Positions 58,493-64,000 of a DNA stretch of 64,000 bases are shown one piece after another. The stretch is taken from the NCBI RefSeq assembly GCF_022374895.2, contig NZ_CP092423.2, forward strand, positions 5,642,001 through 5,706,000, read 5' to 3'. Each line of letters starts with the position of its first letter. Within the stretch, counting starts at the first letter, position 1. A model generated the notes under the pieces. It made no database searches, was not told the origin of the DNA, and worked only from the letters and a program-made list of their open reading frames with translations. The position numbers and the translations under genes were made by a program. The DNA is from Mycobacterium lentiflavum. GTDB lineage: Bacteria; Actinomycetota; Actinomycetes; Mycobacteriales; Mycobacteriaceae.

Positions 58493-59584
58493 TCAGGTCC
58501 GCCGCTGCGATTCGACCGCGGCCAGCACGTCGGCAGCCCGCACCCCGCCGATGACCTTGCCTTCCTCGTCGACGGCGATACCCACCGTCGACGGCGACGA
58601 CAGCGCCGCGTCGAGCGCGTGGCTGAGGTTGCCGCCGGGCCGGAACAACGCACTGATGCCGCTCATGCTGTCGGTCAACGACGCACCACCGCCGTGCCGC
58701 CGCAGGCCCTCGCGGTCGATCCAGCCCAGCGGAAGGCCGTCGTCGTCGACCACCACCGCCCAACCGGCCAGCGCATGATCGGTGAGGCCACTGACCGGGA
58801 GCGTGTCGACGGCGTGCAGCGGCAGGCCATTCGCATCGATCAGCTGCAGCCACCGGTAGCCGCGGCCCAGGCCGATGAATCTCGATACGAAATCGTTGGC
58901 CGGCCGTGAAAGTAGTTGGGTGGGTTCGTCGTACTGCTGCAGCGCGCCGCCGCGGCCAAAGATCGCGACCCGGTCGGCGAGTTTGAGTGCCTCGTCGATG
59001 TCGTGCGTGACGAACACGATCGTCTTGTGCAATTCGCCTTGCAGACGCAGTATTTCTTTCTGCAGCTCGAGACGAACCACGGGGTCGACGGCCGAGAATG
59101 GCTCGTCCATCAACAAGATTGGCGGATCGGCGGCCAGTGCGCGTGCCACGCCGACGCGCTGTTGTTCTCCGCCGGAGAGCTGCGCCGGGTATCGGTTGGC
59201 AAGTTTGGCGTCCAGCCCGACGCGTTCCAGCACCTGGTAGGCCGCCTTGCGGGCCTGCCGGCGGGACTGCCCCCGCAGCACCGGCACGGTCGCGACGTTG
59301 TCGATCACCCGCTGATGCGGCATCAGCCCGGCGTGCTGGATCACGTAACCCATTCCGAGCCGCAGCTGCACCGGGTTTACGCCCGCGATGTCCTCGCCGT
59401 CGACGGTGATGGTGCCTGACGTCGGCTCGATCATTCGGTTGATCATCCGCAGCGCGGTGGTTTTGCCGCTGCCGGAGGAACCGACGAACACCGTCAGCTT
59501 GCCGTTGGGGACCACCAGGCTCAGCCCATGGACGGCGGTGGTCCCGTCGGCGAATGTCTTGCAGACATCGTCGAAGACGATCAC
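58493..59584 (-). CDS. proV: osmoprotectant ABC transporter ATPase ProV
   Basis: This 363-aa ATPase has Walker A GSSGSGKTT, the signature LSGGEQQR, Walker B ILLMDEPFSAVDP, and H-loop VTHDIDEAL. Two C-terminal CBS-like domains (residues about 235-360) may sense ionic strength. The GTG start follows GGGGGTAG. It energises ProW/ProZ and corresponds to Rv3758c. Confidence 0.95.
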   Translation of the reverse strand: MIVFDDVCKTFADGTTAVHGLSLVVPNGKLTVFVGSSGSGKTTALRMINRMIEPTSGTITVDGEDIAGVNPVQLRLGMGYVIQHAGLMPHQRVIDNVATVPVLRGQSRRQARKAAYQVLERVGLDAKLANRYPAQLSGGEQQRVGVARALAADPPILLMDEPFSAVDPVVRLELQKEILRLQGELHKTIVFVTHDIDEALKLADRVAIFGRGGALQQYDEPTQLLSRPANDFVSRFIGLGRGYRWLQLIDANGLPLHAVDTLPVSGLTDHALAGWAVVVDDDGLPLGWIDREGLRRHGGGASLTDSMSGISALFRPGGNLSHALDAALSSPSTVGIAVDEEGKVIGGVRAADVLAAVESQRRT

Positions 59585-59606
59585 CGTACTACCCCCAAGC
59601 CGGTCG

Positions 59607-60554
59607 TCATTGCGTAATCGGGTGGTTGAAGCCGTTGTCCCGCACCCAGTTTCGTGCAGCTTGGTCGGGATCGATGCCTGAGTTGCCCGCCACGGCCGCG
59701 TTGAGACCGGCCAGACCCTCAGTGCTCAGCTTGGCCGAGACCGCATCCAGGACATTCTTGAGGCGATCTGACTTCTTCTGCGAATTCACCAGCGGCACAA
59801 TGTTGCCGGCAACGAAGTTGTGTTCGGGGTCCGCCAGCACCGCCAGGTGGTTCTGCGAAATCGCGGGCGAGGTGGTGAAGATGTTGGCCGCGTTCACCTT
59901 TCCCTCTACCAGCGCGCGTACTGTCACCGCACCGCCACCGTCGTTGATCGCGATGAAGTTGCCGGGGCTGATGTTGAGCGAGTATTTCTGCCGTAGCCCG
60001 GGCAGGCCGGACGGCCGGTTCTCAAAGGCCGACGGCGCCCCGAATTTCACCTCCGGCGAGTGCGCGGCCAGATCGCCGATGGTGTTGAGGTTCCACGCGG
60101 CCGCCGTCGCGCGCGTGACGGTCACGGTGTCGGTATCCGACGCGGGCGACGGCGTCAGAACCGACAGGTCACCCGGCAATTTCTGATAAAGCTCTAATTC
60201 CACGGCGTCGAGCATGGTCGCGGTCGAGTCGGGCGCGAAGTAACGCAGCAGGTTGCCGACGTATTCCGGTACCAAATCGATGGAATGGTCTTTGAGGGCT
60301 GGGATGTACGTCTCGCGGCTGCCGATGCCCATGCGCCGTCCTACGTCGAAACCGTTGGCCTGCAACGTTTGTGCATAGATCTCGGCAATGATCTGCGATT
60401 CCGGGAAGTCGGCGGACCCGACAACGATGGATTTCATGCTGCGCGTCTCCGGCGCCAGCGGATCGGAATTGCTGCACGACGCGACGAGGCAGCTGACTAC
60501 TACGCACGCGGCCGCGGGGATGATCACGCGGTGCAGGCGCCGCAGCATCCTCAT
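59607..60554 (-). CDS. proX: osmoprotectant-binding lipoprotein ProX
   Basis: This 315-aa lipoprotein has a signal peptide (RRLHRVIIPAAACVVVSCLV, lipobox VASC) and a type II binding-protein fold of the QAC family (IVVGSADFPESQIIAEIYAQ, DLVPEYVGNLLRYF). It captures betaine, carnitine or similar quaternary amines outside the membrane. The ATG is 7 nt after TACTGT, so it is probably leaderless and the operon promoter starts here. The length matches Rv3759c. Confidence 0.93.
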   Translation of the reverse strand: MRMLRRLHRVIIPAAACVVVSCLVASCSNSDPLAPETRSMKSIVVGSADFPESQIIAEIYAQTLQANGFDVGRRMGIGSRETYIPALKDHSIDLVPEYVGNLLRYFAPDSTATMLDAVELELYQKLPGDLSVLTPSPASDTDTVTVTRATAAAWNLNTIGDLAAHSPEVKFGAPSAFENRPSGLPGLRQKYSLNISPGNFIAINDGGGAVTVRALVEGKVNAANIFTTSPAISQNHLAVLADPEHNFVAGNIVPLVNSQKKSDRLKNVLDAVSAKLSTEGLAGLNAAVAGNSGIDPDQAARNWVRDNGFNHPITQ

Positions 60555-60561
60555 AACGCTG

Positions 60562-60567
60562 ACAGTA
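60562..60567 (-). promoter_or_regulatory. -10 element TACTGT of the proXVWZ operon
   Basis: On the minus strand TACTGT ends 7 nt before the proX ATG and no ribosome site lies between. It fits TANNNT and a leaderless start for the operon mRNA. Confidence 0.5.
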
Positions 60568-60657
60568 ACGGCATAACGGGCCGGACGCTGCGGCCATGAA
60601 GCAGGCGGTTTGCCTGGTTTGGTTTGATTCTCGGCAGGATGGGACAAAGATGAATCT

Positions 60658-61065
60658 ATGAGCAGCACCGACCCTGGCTTGCCGGGTAACCCGCCGCCAA
60701 AGCCCACTGCGGCGCCGTCCGCCGAGCCCGTCCCCGTGCCTCCCCCGGCGCCTCCGGGCGGCGTGTTACCGCCGCACGCGGCCACGCACCCCAAGGATCC
60801 GGCCATCGGGTTCACCCGCGCCGGCGCGCTGTGGTCAGCACTGATCGCCGGCTTCCTGATTCTCATCCTGTTGCTGGTCTTCATCACGCAGAACACGACG
60901 TCGACACCGTTTCAGTTCTTGGTCTGGCACTGGAGCCTGCCGCTGGGCGTGGCCATCCTGCTGGCGGCGGTGGTTGGCGGCCTGCTCACCGTGGCCGTCG
61001 GTACCGCACGGATTCTGCAGCTGCGCCGCGTGGCCAAGAAGCATCACGCGGCGGTGCGCGACTAA
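60658..61065 (+). CDS. LapA-domain small membrane protein (Rv3760-like)
   Basis: This 135-aa protein has a Pro-rich cytoplasmic head of about 45 residues and two transmembrane helices (ALWSALIAGFLILILLLVFI and LPLGVAILLAAVVGGLLTVAV) separated by TQNTTSTPFQFLVWHW, a typical LapA (DUF1049) loop. A basic tail follows. It is divergent from proX and convergent to the FadE36-like gene, with which it abuts without a gap. Function unknown; possibly envelope assembly. Confidence 0.87.
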   Translation: MSSTDPGLPGNPPPKPTAAPSAEPVPVPPPAPPGGVLPPHAATHPKDPAIGFTRAGALWSALIAGFLILILLLVFITQNTTSTPFQFLVWHWSLPLGVAILLAAVVGGLLTVAVGTARILQLRRVAKKHHAAVRD

Positions 61066-62112
61066 CTAGCCGGGCAGCTTGTCCAGTTCCGCGAGTCCAC
61101 GAGAGATCAACGGCGCAACCACTTCGGGCATGTGCTCGGACTCTTTGCCGCTGGCCTGATCCGACATGCGCCGGCGGAAGTCGATGCCGGCGGCGATGAT
61201 GGCGAGCTTGAAGTACGCCAGCGCCATGTAGAACTCCCAATGCGCCAATGGCAAGCCGGACACAAGCGAGTACCGGTCGGCCAGCTCGTCGGCCGTCGGC
61301 AGCAGCGGTGACGTCCAGGCGGCTTGCGCATTGACGATCAGATCCAGTGCCGGGTCACGGTAGACACACATCAGGGCCGCGTCGGACAGCGGATCCCCCA
61401 ACGTCGAGAGCTCCCAATCCACCACGGCCCGCACCCGCGTCGGGTCGTCCACGTCCAGGATGGTGTTGTCGATCCGGTAGTCACCGTGCACGATCGAAGT
61501 ACGGCTCTGCGACGGAATCGCTTGCTGCAGACCGGAATGCAGTTTTTCTACGTCGGCGTCGCGGTGGTCGTCGGGCAGTCGCACCAGTTCCCATTGCGAG
61601 CCCCAGCGACGCACTTGGCGTTCCAGATAACCGCTGGGCTTGCCGAAATCGGCCAGTCCCACTGCATTCGGGTCGACGTTGTGCAAGTCGACAAGTACCC
61701 GGACCAACGAGTCGACGCATTTGTCGATCACGGTGTGGTTGAAGGCTTCGAGCTGAGCGCGGCGGCGGACAACTTGGCCGGCGACGAACTCGACGATCTG
61801 GAACGGCGCGCCCAGCACAGAATCGTCCTCGCACAGTGCGATCGCGCGCGCCACCGGTACGGGCGTGTCCTGCAGTGCCGCCACCACTTTGTACTCGCGC
61901 GCCATGTCGTGGGCCGACGGGGTCAGCCCGTGTAGCGGTGGACGTCGCACCAGCCAGTTCGTTTTGTCGTCGTAGACCCGGAAGGTGAGATTGGAGCGGC
62001 CGCCGGAGATGAAATCCGCGCGCAATTCGCCGTCGCGCTCGATACCGAGCGAACGCAGATAACGGTCCAGCGCGGGCAGGTCCAGCCCGTCGAGTCGATC
62101 AGCCGAAGTCAC
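61066..62112 (-). CDS. phosphotransferase (APH) family protein, FadE36/Rv3761c-like
   Basis: This 348-aa kinase-fold protein has IVHGDYRIDNTIL (the HGDxxxxN catalytic loop) and VVDWELSTLGDPLSD (metal-binding Asp). N-terminally it has FISGGRSNLTFRV. Though the M. tuberculosis homologue is called fadE36, the fold is aminoglycoside-phosphotransferase-like rather than acyl-CoA dehydrogenase. Acceptor unknown. The start is GTG. It lies 9 nt after the histidine phosphatase on the same strand. Confidence 0.92.
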   Translation of the reverse strand: MTSADRLDGLDLPALDRYLRSLGIERDGELRADFISGGRSNLTFRVYDDKTNWLVRRPPLHGLTPSAHDMAREYKVVAALQDTPVPVARAIALCEDDSVLGAPFQIVEFVAGQVVRRRAQLEAFNHTVIDKCVDSLVRVLVDLHNVDPNAVGLADFGKPSGYLERQVRRWGSQWELVRLPDDHRDADVEKLHSGLQQAIPSQSRTSIVHGDYRIDNTILDVDDPTRVRAVVDWELSTLGDPLSDAALMCVYRDPALDLIVNAQAAWTSPLLPTADELADRYSLVSGLPLAHWEFYMALAYFKLAIIAAGIDFRRRMSDQASGKESEHMPEVVAPLISRGLAELDKLPG

Positions 62113-62121
62113 CGAACTTGT

Positions 62122-62730
62122 TTACCATCGCTGATTACGCGGCAACAGGTCCCACACATGTTCGACGCCGTTGACTCCCGCCACGGTCGCCTGACCGGTC
62201 CGCGAATACAGCAATCGGGTCACCGATGCGTAGTCGACCGGAAACGACAACAGCCGCTTCGTGCCTAGGATTTCGTGCAGCAAGAGGTTGATCACCCCGC
62301 CGTGGCTGAACACCGCGACGGTGTCCTCGGGGTCGGCGGATGCGACGAGGTCGTCGGTCGCCGCCCGGATCCGCGCCCGGAATGCGTCTTCGTCGACCGC
62401 ACTGGGCAAGTGGCCCTGCGCCAGCCGCTCCCACTCCTTCGGGTTTTCGGCGCGGATCTGCTCGACCGGGATGTACACCGGAAGGTCGCGATCGTATTCG
62501 GCGAAGCGATCGTCGATCTCGACGGACAGTTGCCGGGCCGCCGCGACCGGTTCGGCGGTCTGGATGGCACGCCGCTGCGGGCTGCTGATCACCCGGGAGA
62601 TTGGGAACCTGGCGAGCGCCTCAGGCAGGCGGGCGATCTGGGCCAGCCCGTCTTCTGAAAGGTCCGGATCCGAACCCTGGCCGTGTTCGCTGCGCAGCGG
62701 CAACGCATGCCGGACCAGAAGCACTTGCAT
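62122..62730 (-). CDS. histidine phosphatase family protein
   Basis: This 202-aa protein starts MQVLLVRHALPLRS, with the RHA/G phosphate-binding motif of the phosphoglycerate mutase-like superfamily. Other hallmarks are SSPQRRAIQTAE and the second histidine in VFSHGGVINLLL. The ATG at 62730 follows AGGGAGAG; the frame to 62850 extends without support. It is co-directional with the APH-type gene downstream, so the two may act as kinase and phosphatase on a related metabolite. Confidence 0.92.
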   Translation of the reverse strand: MQVLLVRHALPLRSEHGQGSDPDLSEDGLAQIARLPEALARFPISRVISSPQRRAIQTAEPVAAARQLSVEIDDRFAEYDRDLPVYIPVEQIRAENPKEWERLAQGHLPSAVDEDAFRARIRAATDDLVASADPEDTVAVFSHGGVINLLLHEILGTKRLLSFPVDYASVTRLLYSRTGQATVAGVNGVEHVWDLLPRNQRW

Positions 62731-62833
62731 ATCTCTCCCTGTCGTTCGGGTGGCTTGTTCGCAGTTTCTCATCGCCCGCTGCCACCGCGCGCAGCCGCCG
62801 CCTAATCTGCAAAGGAGACACCCTCTCGAGGAG

Positions 62834-63001
62834 ATGACCCGGCCGAGCATCGATTGGGACGCCGCCTACCGCCAAGAATCACCACCGCCGTGGAGCATCG
62901 GCCGGCCGCAGCCCGAGCTGGCGGGCGGTGGAGGTCCGAGGCGGCACCCCTTTCACCGAACGTGCTCTGAGTGCGGATCTTCGGCGAATTTCTCGCCATG
63001 A
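62834..63001 (+). pseudogene. N-terminal remnant of a class I SAM-dependent methyltransferase
   Basis: The 55-codon frame begins MTRPSIDWDAAYRQESPPPW and then IGRPQPELA, the usual N-terminus of a mycobacterial methyltransferase family. It ends before the SAM-binding LDAGCG motif appears. A GAGGAG ribosome site precedes the ATG. The 3' part of the frame runs into a 12-bp inverted repeat and stops. It was probably truncated by a deletion or insertion. Confidence 0.55.
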
Positions 63002-63012
63002 GAGCACGTTCG
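62957..63012. repeat. 12-bp perfect inverted repeat with 32-bp loop
   Basis: CGAACGTGCTCT (62957-62968) is the exact reverse complement of AGAGCACGTTCG (63001-63012). It lies exactly where the methyltransferase remnant loses homology. It could be a terminator, a miniature inverted-repeat element end-pair, or a regulatory hairpin. A copy-number search would tell. Confidence 0.75.
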
Positions 63013-63050
63013 ACGCGGATGTCGGCGCCGGGCGGCAGTAGCGACAGTCC

Positions 63051-63067
63051 GGAGAATGCTATTCTCC
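63051..63067. promoter_or_regulatory. palindrome GGAGAATGCTATTCTCC overlapping a -10
   Basis: The perfect 7-bp arms GGAGAAT and ATTCTCC flank GCT. The right side contains TATTCT (63060-63065), a good -10 about 28 nt before the ATG at 63093. A regulator binding here would block transcription of the APH-type gene. The regulator is not obvious. Confidence 0.6.
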
Positions 63068-63092
63068 ACACAGAGAGTGGGGTGTGCGGACA

Positions 63093-64000
63093 ATGGCGAC
63101 TGCTGGTGAAACCCAACTAGACCCGGGTGTGCTGGGCCGATGGCTCGACGCCAACGACGCGCCCGGAAGCGGCGAAGAACCGCTTCTGGAGCAGCTCAAA
63201 GGCGGTTCGCAGAACACGCTGTATCTGATTGCGCGCGGCGGCGAACGCATGGTGTTGCGGATGCCCGGGCCCCGCGCGGACGCCGCGCGCATCGACGGCT
63301 TGCTGCGCGAGATCCGGCTGGTGCGGGCGCTGTCCGGCACCGACGTGCCGCACGCCGAGCTGATCGCCGCCGACGACAGCGGCACCGTGCTGGGCATGCC
63401 GTTCTACGTGATGCAGGCGATCGACGGATGGAGCCCGATGGACGGCGGCTGGCAGCCACCGTTCGACACGGACCCCGACGCGCGGCGCGGGCTCGCGTTC
63501 GAACTCGTCGAAGGCGCCGCCAAGCTGGGCCGGGTCGACTGGCGCGGCCAAGGACTCGAGGGCTTCGGGCGTCCGGACGGATTCCATGATCGGCAGGTCG
63601 ATCGTTGGCTGGCCTTCCTCGACGCCTACCAGGTGCGCGATTTGCCCGGCCTGACCGAGGCCGCCGATTGGTTGCGCCGCAACCGGCCCGCGGAGTACCG
63701 GCCCGGCATCATGCACGGCGACTACCAGTTCGCCAACGTGATGTTCGCGCACGGCAGTCAGCCTCAGCTCGCCGCGATCGTGGACTGGGAGATGACCACC
63801 GTCGGCGATCCGCTGCTCGATCTCGCCTGGTGCCTGCTGGGCTACGACGGCGAAAACCCCAAGGGCGATGGGTTTTATCTAGACATGAGCGGGATGCCCA
63901 AGCGCAGCGAGTTGCTGGGCCACTACGAGAAAGTCAGCGGGCTTTCCACCGAGAACATCGACTACTACCTGGTGTTGGCCAACTGGAAGCTCGGCATCGT
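63093..64000 (+). CDS. phosphotransferase (APH) family protein, 3' truncated by window end
   Basis: The frame is open from ATG to the window end (302 codons). It encodes a kinase-fold protein with LLEQLKGGSQNTLYLIARGG at the start, MHGDYQFANVMF (HGDxxxxN) and AIVDWEMTTVGDPLLDLAW. It is related to but distinct from the FadE36-like gene at 61066. These domains often phosphorylate or bind lipid-derived or acyl substrates and occur near acyl-CoA dehydrogenases. The -10 carries a palindrome. The remainder lies outside. Confidence 0.9.
   Translation, partial: MATAGETQLDPGVLGRWLDANDAPGSGEEPLLEQLKGGSQNTLYLIARGGERMVLRMPGPRADAARIDGLLREIRLVRALSGTDVPHAELIAADDSGTVLGMPFYVMQAIDGWSPMDGGWQPPFDTDPDARRGLAFELVEGAAKLGRVDWRGQGLEGFGRPDGFHDRQVDRWLAFLDAYQVRDLPGLTEAADWLRRNRPAEYRPGIMHGDYQFANVMFAHGSQPQLAAIVDWEMTTVGDPLLDLAWCLLGYDGENPKGDGFYLDMSGMPKRSELLGHYEKVSGLSTENIDYYLVLANWKLGI

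Noticed and set aside
57804..58853. 349-aa version of ProW
   Set aside because: The N-terminal 120 residues are an out-of-frame reading of proV; the ATG at 58490 gives the family length.

Overview
The window is high-GC actinobacterial DNA and almost certainly comes from a non-tuberculous Mycobacterium. The gene families are mycobacterial: WS/DGAT acyltransferase, FadD15-type acyl-CoA synthetase, a PE protein, DUF732, LigC with Prim-PolC, an F420/PPOX protein and the ProXVWZ transporter. Two blocks keep the gene order I know from M. tuberculosis. The left anchor, about 7.8-14.8 kb, matches Rv3730c-Rv3734c: Prim-PolC, ligC, DUF2330, Nudix, WS/DGAT, with a P450 and a DUF732 gene inserted. The right anchor, about 54.3-62.1 kb, matches Rv3752c-Rv3761c: tRNA-Ser, tadA, its partner, tyrA, Rv3755c, proZWVX, Rv3760 and the FadE36-type kinase-fold protein. 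The synteny is recalled, not searched.

Region 0-7 kb holds a truncated epimerase, a PPOX protein, and an aldehyde dehydrogenase/SDR/P450 group around a TetR gene. Near-identical palindromes lie upstream of the SDR and the P450, and a 20-codon remnant of another SDR precedes the P450. Two small genes missed by length cut-offs converge at about 7.56 kb. From 14.8 to 27.4 kb come fadD15 with a possible 7-codon leader, DUF1330 and SDR genes, a tightly overlapping four-gene operon (NAD(P)-binding protein, VOC, SDR, TetR), a patch of gene remnants (cadI-like and carboxymuconolactone decarboxylase-like), several membrane or secreted hypothetical proteins, a covalent-FAD oxidase, a methyltransferase, a DJ-1/PfpI protein and a 51-aa membrane protein.

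From 27.4 to 45.6 kb lie catabolic and biosynthetic cassettes. The first is a CoA-ester lyase, a CoA-transferase and a flavin monooxygenase opposite a GntR regulator. Next is a 1309-aa single-module NRPS with the layout of epsilon-poly-L-lysine synthase, overlapped by an M1 aminopeptidase. It faces a diaminobutyrate aminotransferase/decarboxylase pair. Last is a sulfotransferase, alkylsulfatase-like MBL, VOC and LLM operon opposite an IclR regulator. From 45.6 to 54.1 kb are DUF2237, a lone PE protein, a TM2 remnant, a secreted glycosidase, a six-gene Rieske oxygenase/beta-oxidation-like group headed by a TetR gene and a palindromic operator, and a membrane GGDEF protein.

The best candidate for an undescribed system is the synthase/aminopeptidase pair at 31.8-37.0 kb. 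My hand-read adenylation code, D-A-E-S-I-G-T-V-V-K, resembles recalled lysine codes. This suggests a mycobacterial amino-acid homopolymer, possibly poly-lysine, together with its own hydrolase. Several genes appear to be leaderless, with a TANNNT -10 hexamer 6-7 nt before the start codon.
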